From Rhodospirillales bacterium URHD0017 (GTDB lineage: Bacteria > Pseudomonadota > Alphaproteobacteria > Reyranellales > Reyranellaceae), in NCBI GenBank assembly GCA_900110395.1, contig FODP01000010.1:186001-250000 (forward strand): DNA of 64,000 nucleotides, in the 5' to 3' direction. The notes beneath the pieces are model-generated. The model had not been told where the DNA came from and searched no databases. It saw only the letters and a list, made by a program, of their open reading frames with translations. Numbering within the stretch: position 1 is the first letter of the stretch; each line of letters opens with the position of its first letter. Position numbers and translations under genes: made by a program. Shown piece by piece: positions 8,360-16,251 of the stretch.

Positions 8360-9205
8360 TCAATTCTCCCTGAATTCCAGCGTGAGATCGGCTGCCTCGG
8401 AAGGCGGCACAAGCAGCCGGCCCGAATCGGGCTCGCTCACCTTGACACCGTTCTTCCTCAGAAGCGCCCCGCAGGCCGCGAGATTCTCGACCCTGATGCT
8501 GAGCAGCGCCGGATGATCGGCCGCGCGGACCGGCGTGATGCCCGGATAGCGCCGCAGATAGTCCTGGCGGTTCATGTAGTGGATGGGCTGCGTGCCGGTG
8601 TCGGCGACGATTCCGCCGCCCTCGCCGCGCACCGCGTCCTTGCCGAAATACTTCTCGAGCTCGGCCGCCCACTTCGCCGGCTGCTCGGCGGTCACCGTGA
8701 CGCCCAGGATGCCGCGCGCGCCGTTGGGATGCTGCGCCCATTCGCTGCGATAGACGAACTGCGGGGTGAGATGCTCGCAGACGAAGAAGCCGACCACCGG
8801 CATGTGCGTCTTGGGGACGCGCACGGTGCGGAACTGCGCCTGCTCGGTCTTGTCGGCGATCTCGACCGCACGATCGAAGAACAACGGCGCGTCGGGCTGC
8901 AGGCCCGCCGCCTTGAAATCGTCGAAGGCGAGGTCGGCGCCGTCGGTCGCCAGCGCAACGTTGGCGAGCCCGCCGCCGCCCTTCAGCCATTCGCGCCGCT
9001 CGGCGTTGAATTCCGTATCCTCGACGATGCCCAGAATCTCGAAGTAGTCGGTATCGAAGATCATCAGGTGGTTGGCGGTGCCGAGCTTCCTGTGGAAGCC
9101 GCGCGGCTGGACCTGGAAGCCAAGCTTGCGGTACGCCGCCTCGGCCGCATCGATGCCGTCGACCATGACTACGACATGATCGAGCCCCCGCACGGCGCGC
9201 TTCAT
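8360..9205 (-). CDS. VOC/glyoxalase-like domain protein
   Basis: A 281-residue protein of the vicinal-oxygen-chelate superfamily, with an N-terminal GLDHVVVMVDGIDAAEAAYRKLGF signature and a second half (ILGVTVTAEQPAKWAAELEKYFG) repeating the fold. The metal site is not certain; H at the start of the first module and E in DYFEILGI are candidates. It starts at the ATG at 9205, overlapping the MaoC stop by four bases. Such large Glyoxalase_3-like proteins often sit among acyl-CoA genes without known activity. No specific reaction is proposed. Confidence 0.8.
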   Translation of the reverse strand: MKRAVRGLDHVVVMVDGIDAAEAAYRKLGFQVQPRGFHRKLGTANHLMIFDTDYFEILGIVEDTEFNAERREWLKGGGGLANVALATDGADLAFDDFKAAGLQPDAPLFFDRAVEIADKTEQAQFRTVRVPKTHMPVVGFFVCEHLTPQFVYRSEWAQHPNGARGILGVTVTAEQPAKWAAELEKYFGKDAVRGEGGGIVADTGTQPIHYMNRQDYLRRYPGITPVRAADHPALLSIRVENLAACGALLRKNGVKVSEPDSGRLLVPPSEAADLTLEFREN

Positions 9206-9660
9206 GACGGCCTCCGTCGCACCATGTTGATTCCCTTGAGCGTCATCACCAGCTCGCCCTTCTGGTTGGTGGCGCGCCACTGTTCGTGGATGATCCCCAT
9301 CTCCGGGCGGCTTTTGGACGGCACCTTGCCGGCGCATTCGACCAAGGCGTTGAGCGTGTCGCCCGGCCGCACCGGTTTCAGCCAGCGGACTTCGTCGACG
9401 CCCGGCGAGCCCAGCGCCGTGCGCTGGTCGACGTAGTTGTCGACGAACAGCCGCATCAGCTTGGCGGTGACGTGCCAGCCCGAGGCGATCAGTCCGCCGA
9501 ACATCGATAGGCGGGCGGCAGCGGCATCGACATGGAAGCTTTGCGGGTCGTACTGGCGGGCGAAGTCGACGATTTCGTCGGCTGTGAAGCTGGTCGAACC
9601 GAGATCGAATGTCTGGCCGACCTCATAGTCGTCCCAGTAACGCGGGGCCTTGGAGTCCAT
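9202..9660 (-). CDS. MaoC-like hot-dog dehydratase
   Basis: A 152-residue MaoC-family protein, first gene of the operon 9660-7439. The segment FARQYDPQSFHVD (about 33-45) carries the Asp-His pair of the R-specific enoyl-CoA hydratase overhang, and FGGLIASGWHVTAKLM follows as usual for this family. The start at 9660 is an ATG; the upstream extension lacks family character. Its stop overlaps the VOC gene start by four bases. The expected reaction is hydration of an enoyl-CoA or dehydration of a hydroxyacyl-CoA. Confidence 0.86.
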   Translation of the reverse strand: MDSKAPRYWDDYEVGQTFDLGSTSFTADEIVDFARQYDPQSFHVDAAAARLSMFGGLIASGWHVTAKLMRLFVDNYVDQRTALGSPGVDEVRWLKPVRPGDTLNALVECAGKVPSKSRPEMGIIHEQWRATNQKGELVMTLKGINMVRRRPS

Positions 9661-9743
9661 GCAGACCGGTCTTCGCAGAGGGTGGCCGACGAGGCAAGGA
9701 CCTCCTATGGCCTGCCTCACGGCGGTCGGCTAGCCTGTCCGCC

Positions 9744-11417
9744 ATGACTGCTCCCGACCTCGTCCGGCGCCTGACCACGATCATGGACATCGACGTCGTC
9801 GGTTTCAGCACCATGTCGGCCCGCGACGAGGAGCATGCGCTCGCCCTGCTCGGCAACCGCATGGCCACCGCCCAGGATATGGTGAAGCACCATCGCGGCC
9901 GTGTCTTCAAGCTGACGGGGGACGGACTTCTGGCGGAATTCGCCAGTCCGGTCGAAGCGGTCCGCGCCGCCCTGGAAATCCAGGAAGCCATGCGCGCGGC
10001 CAACGACCAGGCCGGGCCGAACGACCAGCTCGTCCTGCGCATCGGCGTCAATCTCGGCGACGTCGTGGAAAGCGGCGACGACCTGATGGGCGATGCCGTC
10101 AACGTCGCGGCGCGACTGGAGTCGATCGCCAAGCCCGGCGGCATCTGCGTCTCGGCCGCCGTCTACGAGCAGATCGAGGGCAAGCTGACCTTGGGGGCGG
10201 AGGATCTCGGCGAACAGCACGTCAAGAACATCCCGCGTGCCATCCACGCCTACCGGCTGACGCTCGGCGGAGCGCCGGTTGTCGCCGCACCGCCGGCGAA
10301 CCGCCGCAAGGCGACGCGGCTGGCCATCATCCTCGGCGCCGCAGCCGTCGTGGCCGTCCTGGCGATTGCTGGCGTCTGGCTGCTGCACGAGCGATCGCAG
10401 GTGCCGGCTTCGGCTCGCGTGGCCCAGGCTTCTGCAGCTGCTCCTGTTGCATCGGCGACACCACCAACGCCGGCTCCACCTGCCGCGCCGCCCGCGACCG
10501 CTGCGCCGGCCGCCGCTCCGCCGCCGCCCGTCGCCTCTCCGCCAGCCGCCATACCGACTCCGGCCGCGGCGCCGCCGGTGTCGACGCCTCAGCCCTACGT
10601 CGCCTCCGAGGTTCCGTTCGTGCCGCAGTGGCGCGAGCGACGGCTCGAGGACTACGGCAAGGCCGAGAACGACAAGGCCCTGGCGATCAATGTGCGCGGC
10701 TGGTTCGCCATGGCGACGCGCATGCTCGACGAGACGGCGGCCCGACGCCGCGCTCTCGAGGACTGCAATGCGCTGGTCGAGCGCGAGGTGCAGGTCAGTC
10801 GCGAGTTCGATCGCTGCGTGATCTACGCCGTCGGCAACAAGGTGGTGTGGCCGTATCGCTTGCCGCCCATGCCGCCGCCGCCCTACCTGCCCGCAACCAG
10901 GCCGTCACCGCCCATCCGGTTCGATGCCGCCGCCGTGCCCCTGGTGACCGAGCGCGGCCGCCAGAACCTCCAGGAATACTACATGAGGCAGACGCGACAT
11001 CGCGCCCTCGTGCTGGGGCACGGTCCTCTGGAATGGTGGTCGCCGAGCGAGAACGATGCCGACGCCATCCGCCGCAACCTGCAGACCTGCGGCCAGATCA
11101 GCGGCCGGCCGTGCGTCGTCTATGCGGTCGACGACCAGGTCGTGGTGCGTGTGCCGCAGCTCCATCGCGTGACCGGCATCTTCACGCCCGAGCATGCTCC
11201 TTCGGCCGACGCCGGCCGGCGGGCCGCCATCGAGCGCTACCTGATCGACAACGATTGGCGCGCCCTGGCGCTCGCCGACAATGGCCCCGTGGGCATGGTG
11301 TCCGGTCGGGCAAGCGAGACGGCGGCGGTGGCCGACGCGCTCGCCGAGTGCAGCAAGGCCGGTGGCGTGGACTGCAAGCTGCAGGCCATCGGGCCGTTCC
11401 TGGTGGGGCCAAAGTAG
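9744..11417 (+). CDS. Membrane adenylate/guanylate cyclase with repeated C-terminal domain
   Basis: A 557-residue class III cyclase. The catalytic domain (1-175) has both metal Asp residues (D17 in DIDVVGFS, D60 in LTGDGLLAEF) and GDAVNVAARLE with the catalytic Asn and Arg. A single membrane helix (about 192-214) follows, then an Ala/Pro-rich linker (about 225-285). After it come three roughly 75-residue repeats of the type AL...AxxxALxxCxxxxxxxCxxYAVxxxVV, each with a Cys pair, probably periplasmic. That topology puts the sensor C-terminal to the catalytic domain. The start at 9744 is preceded by noncoding sequence. It is divergent from the MaoC operon by 83 bases. Confidence 0.88.
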   Translation: MTAPDLVRRLTTIMDIDVVGFSTMSARDEEHALALLGNRMATAQDMVKHHRGRVFKLTGDGLLAEFASPVEAVRAALEIQEAMRAANDQAGPNDQLVLRIGVNLGDVVESGDDLMGDAVNVAARLESIAKPGGICVSAAVYEQIEGKLTLGAEDLGEQHVKNIPRAIHAYRLTLGGAPVVAAPPANRRKATRLAIILGAAAVVAVLAIAGVWLLHERSQVPASARVAQASAAAPVASATPPTPAPPAAPPATAAPAAAPPPPVASPPAAIPTPAAAPPVSTPQPYVASEVPFVPQWRERRLEDYGKAENDKALAINVRGWFAMATRMLDETAARRRALEDCNALVEREVQVSREFDRCVIYAVGNKVVWPYRLPPMPPPPYLPATRPSPPIRFDAAAVPLVTERGRQNLQEYYMRQTRHRALVLGHGPLEWWSPSENDADAIRRNLQTCGQISGRPCVVYAVDDQVVVRVPQLHRVTGIFTPEHAPSADAGRRAAIERYLIDNDWRALALADNGPVGMVSGRASETAAVADALAECSKAGGVDCKLQAIGPFLVGPK

Positions 11418-11442
11418 CGCCCTCACGCGCACGCCGTCATGT

Positions 11443-11466
11443 CCTCTCCCCCGCTAGGGGGAGAGG
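11443..11466. terminator. Bidirectional hairpin between convergent genes
   Basis: Perfect 10-bp stem CCTCTCCCCC-GCTA-GGGGGAGAGG between the cyclase and acyl-CoA dehydrogenase genes. It is a half-unit of the repeat family seen in full at 7249, 34954 and 35811. There is no U tract, so termination is inferred from position. Confidence 0.6.
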
Positions 11467-11488
11467 AGCTTGAGTCGCAGATGGTGAG

Positions 11489-12649
11489 CTAATCCGCCAG
11501 CACCATACCAAACCGCTTGGCGATCTCCTCGAGCATGACCTCCGACGCGCCGCCGCCGATCGACTGGACGCGGGCATCGCGCGCCATGCGTTCGACCGCG
11601 GTCTCGCGCATGAAACCCATGCCGCCGTGGAACTGCACGCAGTCGTAGAGGACCTGGTTCACGAGGTCGCCGGCCAGCGCCTTCACCATCGAGACCTGGG
11701 CGACGCAGTCCTGGCCCTGGGCATCGAGCCAGGCGGTGTGGTGCACCAGCTGTCGAGCCGCCTCGACCTCGGCCAGGCGGCGCGACAGTCTTTGCCGGAT
11801 CGCCTGCTTGTCCCACAACGGCTTGCCGAAGGCGCTGCGCTGGCTGACGTGATCGTAGGTGAGTCGGATCGCCTCCCGCGCCTCGGCCATCGCCATGGCA
11901 CCGATCACCAGACGCTCGGTCTGGAAGTTGGCCATGATCGAGTAGAAGCCGCGGTTGGGCTCGCCCAGGACGTTCTCGGCCGGCACGTGGCAATCCTCGA
12001 AGATCAGCTCGGCGGTGTCCGACGAGCGCCAGCCGGTCTTGTCGAGGGCGCGGCCGACCCTGAATCCCGGCGTGCCCTTCTCGACGATGAACATGGTGAT
12101 GGCGCGACTGCCTTTGGCGTCGGGATCGCTGCGGGCGGCAATGAAATAGAGATCCCCATGCACGCCGTTGGTAATGAACATCTTGGTGCCGTTCAGCACC
12201 CAGTCGTTGCCGTCGCGCAGCGCGCGGGTGCGGATGCCGGCGACGTCCGAGCCGGCGGCGGGTTCGGTGACGCCGACCGCGGTGATGATCTTTCCCGCCA
12301 TGACACCCGGCAGGTACTTCTCGAGCTGGCGCTTGGTGCCGAAGCGCACGAGATGCGGGCTCGCCATGTCGGTATGGACCAGCACGGTGATGGCGAAGCC
12401 GCCATGCGTCGAGCGGCCGACTTCCTCGGCGAGCACGACCGAGGCGCGGGCGTCGAGTCCCGTGCCGCCCAGCGCCTCGGGCACGCGCAGGGAGAAGAAG
12501 CCGAGCTCGCCCATCTCGCGCAGCACCTCGCGCGGGACGAAACCTGCTTCCTCCCATTTCGGCCCGTGCGGCTTCACCTTCTCCTCGACGAAGCGGCGGA
12601 GCTGGGCGCGGATGAGGTCGTGTTCTTCGGTGAAGATGGGATGTGCCAT
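11489..12649 (-). CDS. Acyl-CoA dehydrogenase
   Basis: FAD-dependent acyl-CoA dehydrogenase of normal length (386 aa): VTEPAAGSDVAG (flavin/substrate region), TNGVHGDLYFIAAR, SAFGKPLWDKQAI and the C-terminal FHGGMGFMRETAVERMARDARV all match the family. At the usual medium-chain catalytic position the sequence is SIGGGASEVM, with Gly where YEGT would place Glu. The base is therefore probably at the alternative helix-G position, as in isovaleryl-CoA and long-chain enzymes. The ATG at 12649 is only 25 bases from the divergent thioesterase ATG, suggesting one shared control region. Confidence 0.92.
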   Translation of the reverse strand: MAHPIFTEEHDLIRAQLRRFVEEKVKPHGPKWEEAGFVPREVLREMGELGFFSLRVPEALGGTGLDARASVVLAEEVGRSTHGGFAITVLVHTDMASPHLVRFGTKRQLEKYLPGVMAGKIITAVGVTEPAAGSDVAGIRTRALRDGNDWVLNGTKMFITNGVHGDLYFIAARSDPDAKGSRAITMFIVEKGTPGFRVGRALDKTGWRSSDTAELIFEDCHVPAENVLGEPNRGFYSIMANFQTERLVIGAMAMAEAREAIRLTYDHVSQRSAFGKPLWDKQAIRQRLSRRLAEVEAARQLVHHTAWLDAQGQDCVAQVSMVKALAGDLVNQVLYDCVQFHGGMGFMRETAVERMARDARVQSIGGGASEVMLEEIAKRFGMVLAD

Positions 12650-12674
12650 GGCGACGGGATGCTACACTCGCGCC

Positions 12675-13106
12675 ATGTCACGCGACAAACGACTGCAAGA
12701 TCGCTCGATCTACCCGCACTGGTGCACCGACACCGTACGCTTCTCCGACCAGGACGCCGCCGGCCACGTCAACAACGTGGCGATCTGCGCCTATCTCGAA
12801 ACCGCGCGCCTCACCTTCATGCGCGACATGGGCCTGACGAAGAACACGGACGGCATCCGCGGCATCTCTGCCGGCATGACGGTGAGCTTCCTCGCCGAAT
12901 CGCACTGGCCGGGCCAGGTCGAGCTCGGCACCGGCGTGATGAAGATCGGCACCAGCTCGATCACCGTGGGCTCGGGGGCCTTCAAGGACGGCACCTGCAT
13001 CGCCGCAGCCGAGATGACGGTCGTCCGGCTCAAGGGCAAGACGCCCCATCCAATCGACGGCGCGCTGCGGGCAAAGCTGGAAAAGTATTTGTTGCCAGGG
13101 CTTTAG
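12675..13106 (+). CDS. Acyl-CoA thioesterase, YbgC/FcbC-like (4HBT_2)
   Basis: A 143-residue hot-dog thioesterase with RFSDQDAAGHVNNVAICAYLETAR (about 23-46), the Asp/His/Asn active-site region of the 4HBT_2 family. The start is the ATG at 12675; upstream sequence in this frame belongs to the opposite acyl-CoA dehydrogenase. The tight divergent pairing suggests that the two act on the same acyl-CoA pool. It is the third thioesterase within 6 kb. Confidence 0.87.
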   Translation: MSRDKRLQDRSIYPHWCTDTVRFSDQDAAGHVNNVAICAYLETARLTFMRDMGLTKNTDGIRGISAGMTVSFLAESHWPGQVELGTGVMKIGTSSITVGSGAFKDGTCIAAAEMTVVRLKGKTPHPIDGALRAKLEKYLLPGL

Positions 13107-13190
13107 CTGCCGCTTGACCGGGCCTCGGCCGGCCACTATCTTTGCGCCTGCGAGTAAGTCGCATCTGCATAGGAAACGCGGCGCAAGGGT

Positions 13191-13394
13191 ATGTTCATCT
13201 GTATCTGCCAAGCCATTCGGGAACGCGAAGTCGACGCCGCCATCCGGGCGGGCGCTTGCCGTCCCGCCGATGTGTTCCGCGCCTGCGGCAAGAGCCCTCG
13301 ATGCGGCAGCTGCGCCTGCGACATGCGCCAGCGTATCGCGCAGACCCGGGCCCACGAGCAAGCCGCAGCGCCCAATCTCCTCGCAGCTGACTAG
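13191..13394 (+). CDS. bfd: Bacterioferritin-associated ferredoxin
   Basis: A 67-residue [2Fe-2S] protein that donates electrons to bacterioferritin for release of stored iron. Four cysteines are at positions 4, 6, 38 and 41 (MFICIC, then CGKSPRCGSC), the same numbering as the E. coli ligands. An extra Cys pair follows (CAC at 41-43). It is convergent with bfr, with only a palindromic hairpin between, the usual functional pairing. The upstream IR TGCGA-GTAAG-TCGCA (13149-13163) is a possible but unidentified operator. Confidence 0.9.
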   Translation: MFICICQAIREREVDAAIRAGACRPADVFRACGKSPRCGSCACDMRQRIAQTRAHEQAAAPNLLAAD

Positions 13395-13395
13395 C

Positions 13396-13454
13396 GGAGC
13401 GCGGACCTCCAGGTCCGCATCATGACTCTGAGCGGACCTGGAGGTCCGCGCTCC
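13396..13454. repeat. Palindromic GGAGCGCGG element, putative bidirectional terminator
   Basis: Inverted repeat beginning GGAGCGCGGACCTCCAGG at 13396 and ending with the reverse complement at 13454. Each arm is itself a small hairpin (GCGGACC-TCCA-GGTCCGC type). It fills the gap between convergent bfd and bfr. The same unit recurs at 34954, 35811 and 42107. Confidence 0.8.
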
Positions 13455-13456
13455 AC

Positions 13457-13942
13457 CTAGCTCGACTCCTTGCCCTCGCCGATCTGCGTCTGCAGGTAGT
13501 TCTGCTCGCCGACCTTGTCGACCAGCGACAGCTCAGTCTCGAGGAAGTCGATGTGCTCCTCGGCATCCTCCAGGATGTCGACGACGATCTCGCGGCTGAC
13601 ATAGTCCTTGGTCGACTCGCAGAGCGTGACCGCAGCGACCAGCGCGGTGCGCGCCTCGGTCTCCAGCCGAAGGTCGGCCCGCAGGCATTCGACGACGGTC
13701 TCGCCGACGCCCAGCCGGCCGAGATCCTGAAGATTGGGAAGGCCGTCGAGCACGAGGATGCGCTTCATCAGCTTGTCGGCGTGCTTCATCTCGCCGATCG
13801 ATTCCTCGTAGATCTTCTTGGCCATCCGCTCGAAGCCCCAGTGCCCCATCATGCGGGCATGCAGGAAATACTGGTTGATCGCGGTGAGCTCGTTCTTCAG
13901 GAGCTTGTTGAGCTCGGCAATGATTTGTGGATTGCCCTGCAT
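13457..13942 (-). CDS. bfr: Bacterioferritin
   Basis: Iron-storage protein of 161 residues, forming a haem-containing 24-mer. NELTAINQYFLHARM (18-32) and EMKHAD (51-56) carry the ferroxidase ligands; Met52, the haem ligand in E. coli Bfr, is at the identical position. DILEDAEEHIDFLETEL holds the second-half ligands. The start at 13942 is supported by AGGAGG just upstream (13947-13952) and by alignment to E. coli Bfr (NELVAINQYF). It is convergent with bfd and divergent from sodB. Confidence 0.95.
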   Translation of the reverse strand: MQGNPQIIAELNKLLKNELTAINQYFLHARMMGHWGFERMAKKIYEESIGEMKHADKLMKRILVLDGLPNLQDLGRLGVGETVVECLRADLRLETEARTALVAAVTLCESTKDYVSREIVVDILEDAEEHIDFLETELSLVDKVGEQNYLQTQIGEGKESS

Positions 13943-14305
13943 GGCAGCCTCCTCGGATACGCGTTCGCCTAGAGAGATACTCCGTGATTCTTGCGATGCA
14001 ACCACTGAGTGCGCGAGTAAGAACCGTTCGCTGAAAAATCCAGGCGGCAGCGCTTCGCGACGAGCGACTGGTTATCACTTGCTCGCCCTTCAGAAAACTT
14101 CTGACGGCGCCTGCCCTTCTCTCGCGATGCAAAGGCCGAAGACGCCTTGCGCGCCGAGACGCCGCAGGCGGCAGTGTCACCGTTCTGCCAAGGTCCCCGT
14201 GGCAACCTGCCATCGTCCGGGAACGTCGCAACGTCGGCGTCCACCGGACGTTCATCCACCATCCACAGCCCGCCCGACCTGTTCGTCGGGCTAGGAGTAC
14301 GCGTC
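13943..14305. other. bfr-sodB divergent intergenic region
   Basis: 363 bases with no convincing gene. It carries the upstream signals for both bfr and sodB, including an Irr/ICE-like palindrome at 14090-14104. The sodB ribosome site AGGAG is at 14293-14297. Confidence 0.6.
14089..14105. promoter_or_regulatory. Candidate Irr (ICE-like) box
   Basis: TTCAGAA-AAC-TTCTGAC has a perfect TCAGAA/TTCTGA core. It agrees at 11 of 14 arm positions with the alphaproteobacterial iron control element TTTAGAA-N3-TTCTAAA bound by Irr. It lies about 150 bases upstream of bfr and 200 upstream of sodB, both plausible iron-regulated targets. Confidence 0.4.
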
Positions 14306-14917
14306 ATGCCTTTGGACAAAGGAAAGCCCCCCTTCACCCTCCCCAAGCTCCCTTACGCCGAGGACGCACTCGCGCCCGTCGTTTCCGCCAAGACCATCTC
14401 GTTCCACTACGGCAAGCATCACAAGGCCTACGTCGACAAGCTGAACGAGCTCATCGAGGGCACCCCCTACGCTGCCCTGACCATCGAGGAGATCGTCAAG
14501 AAGTCGGCCAAGGACGAAAAGGCCAAGGCGGTCTTCAACAACGCGGCCCAGGCCTGGAACCACGATTTCTACTGGCACAGCATGGCGCCCAAGGGCGGCG
14601 CGCCGGCCGGCAAGATCAAGAAGGCCCTCGAGGATGGCTTCGGCAGCGTCGAGGACTTCAACAAGGCTTTCAAGGCGGCGGCCGTCGGCCAGTTTGGCAG
14701 CGGCTGGGCGTGGTTGGTCGCCAAGGGCGGCAAGCTCGCCATTGAAACGACGTCGAACGCCGACACGCCGATCGCCCACGGCGGCAAGCCGCTGCTGGTC
14801 GCCGACGTGTGGGAGCACGCCTACTACCTCGATTACCAGAACCGCCGGCCGGACCACGTCCAGGCTTGGCTGGACAAGCTCGCGAACTGGTCGTTCGCCG
14901 AGCAGAACCTCGGCTAG
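14306..14917 (+). CDS. sodB: Superoxide dismutase, Fe type
   Basis: A 203-residue superoxide dismutase converting superoxide to peroxide and oxygen. The metal ligands appear in HYGKHHKAYVDKLN, WNHDFYWHSM and DVWEHAYYLDYQNR. The active-site Gln in NNAAQAWNH, on the second-sphere helix, favours iron over manganese. No signal peptide, so cytoplasmic. The start at 14306 has AGGAG nine bases upstream; a longer reading from 14147 is noncoding. Adjacency to bfr/bfd links iron storage with oxidative defence. Confidence 0.94.
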   Translation: MPLDKGKPPFTLPKLPYAEDALAPVVSAKTISFHYGKHHKAYVDKLNELIEGTPYAALTIEEIVKKSAKDEKAKAVFNNAAQAWNHDFYWHSMAPKGGAPAGKIKKALEDGFGSVEDFNKAFKAAAVGQFGSGWAWLVAKGGKLAIETTSNADTPIAHGGKPLLVADVWEHAYYLDYQNRRPDHVQAWLDKLANWSFAEQNLG

Positions 14918-14947
14918 AGCCGAACACTCGGTTAGGAAGGAACAAAC

Positions 14948-15103
14948 ATGCTGGGCACCATTCTTCTGATCATCCTCATCCTGATCCTGATCGGTGCCCT
15001 GCCGACATGGCCATACAGCAGCGGCTGGGGATACTTCCCGAGCGGCGGCGCCGGCCTGATCCTGATCATCGTGATCATCTTGCTGCTGATGGGACGTCTC
15101 TGA
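14948..15103 (+). CDS. DUF3309 small membrane protein
   Basis: A 51-residue protein: MLGTILLIILILILIGALP, then WPYSSGWGYFPSGG, then a second hydrophobic stretch ending LLLMGRL. This two-helix hairpin around a Trp/Tyr/Pro/Gly loop is the DUF3309 signature. AGGAAGGA precedes the start. It is 30 bases after sodB on the same strand and may be co-transcribed. Function unknown; such proteins occur widely next to stress genes in proteobacteria. Confidence 0.85.
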   Translation: MLGTILLIILILILIGALPTWPYSSGWGYFPSGGAGLILIIVIILLLMGRL

Positions 15104-15124
15104 CGTCCCATTGGCGACCGGCAA

Positions 15125-16216
15125 TCAGTATCTGAACGTGACGTTGAACGAGCCGAACTGCGTCCAGCGGTTCTGCTCAAAGAAATCCGGCGTGCGCAGC
15201 ACCTGCGTGTAGGTGAGGCGCACGCCGTGATAGGTGACGGCGAGGCCGGCCTGGGCCTCGGCGACGAACGGCCGGTGCGAGACGCGCAGGCTGTAGCCGT
15301 CGGTATTGCCGTCGAGGAAGATATTGCGGCCGACCACCTGGCCGTCGATCCCGGCAAACAGGTACCAGCCGAAACTGCCGTCGCCGATGAAGGCTTCCGA
15401 GCCCGGCAGCGCCGGACGGGGCCGCGGCGGCCCGAAATCGTCGCGCAGGTTCTTGCCGATACGGGCCGTGCCGCCGACGTCGCCGTAGATCGCCACGTTT
15501 CCCAGCGCCGCGCCGATGCGCGGGATGAAGTCGACCTCGAGCTTGGGATCGTCGAACACGACAGCGCGGGCGGTGCGCCAGCGCCGCTCGAAGCCGAGTC
15601 CGATCGTGGGCTCGTTGTGCAGCTGGTTCGCCCAACCGTTGGCCGTGGCGACGCCGATCAGCCTGTGAAAATTGTTCTGTACAAACTCGCCGCCCGCCGC
15701 CGGCCCGATCACGCCAAGGTCGAGTTGCAGCGTGTCGAGCCGCACCGGATCCTGCATGCCGGTCTTCTCGTCACGCCGCTTGTACGTGTATTGCAGCGCG
15801 AAGCTGGCATAGAGCCAGGCAGCGTACGGCCGGTCGTTGTAGATGGGCTGCGAGGTGAAGGTGTCGTTGGGCGTGTAGATGTTCTGGCCGAACGAGACGC
15901 CGACGCGGCGCACCACCGAGTCCGACTGCGGCTCGCCAAAGAAGGTCGGGATGGTGGTCAGCGCCACGATCCCCGGCGGCATGGCGGTGATCGCCGGCGA
16001 CAGCCAGCCGATGCGCACACCATTGGTGTAGTCACGGTCGGTCGGGCTGAACCGGTTGAAGACGTCGTTCTCGACCTGGAAGGTGAAGATGCTGCGGCTT
16101 TCGCTTTCGGTCGCCGAAGGCGGCGGTGGCGGGTCGTCGGCCCGCACCTCAGCAGCGGAAAGGGTCGCCGCGACTGTTGTCGCAACGATGGCGGCCTTGA
16201 CGATGCTGTCCTGCAT
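15125..16216 (-). CDS. LpxR-like outer-membrane lipid A deacylase family (DUF2219)
   Basis: A 363-residue exported protein with an N-terminal signal (MQDSIVKAAIVATTVAATLSAAEVRA) and a beta-barrel ending in the aromatic FNVTFRY expected for outer-membrane insertion. FTFQVENDVFNRFSPTDRDYTNG matches the conserved LpxR start (E-N-D and DxxYTNG), and NDRPYAAWLYASF is the second conserved block. LpxR removes the 3'-acyloxyacyl chain of lipid A; activity here is by family only. The start at 16216 follows the MFS stop by 35 bases. Confidence 0.85.
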   Translation of the reverse strand: MQDSIVKAAIVATTVAATLSAAEVRADDPPPPPSATESESRSIFTFQVENDVFNRFSPTDRDYTNGVRIGWLSPAITAMPPGIVALTTIPTFFGEPQSDSVVRRVGVSFGQNIYTPNDTFTSQPIYNDRPYAAWLYASFALQYTYKRRDEKTGMQDPVRLDTLQLDLGVIGPAAGGEFVQNNFHRLIGVATANGWANQLHNEPTIGLGFERRWRTARAVVFDDPKLEVDFIPRIGAALGNVAIYGDVGGTARIGKNLRDDFGPPRPRPALPGSEAFIGDGSFGWYLFAGIDGQVVGRNIFLDGNTDGYSLRVSHRPFVAEAQAGLAVTYHGVRLTYTQVLRTPDFFEQNRWTQFGSFNVTFRY

Positions 16217-16251
16217 CGACTGCCAACGCCGCCGAGGCTCGAGGGTTCCGT

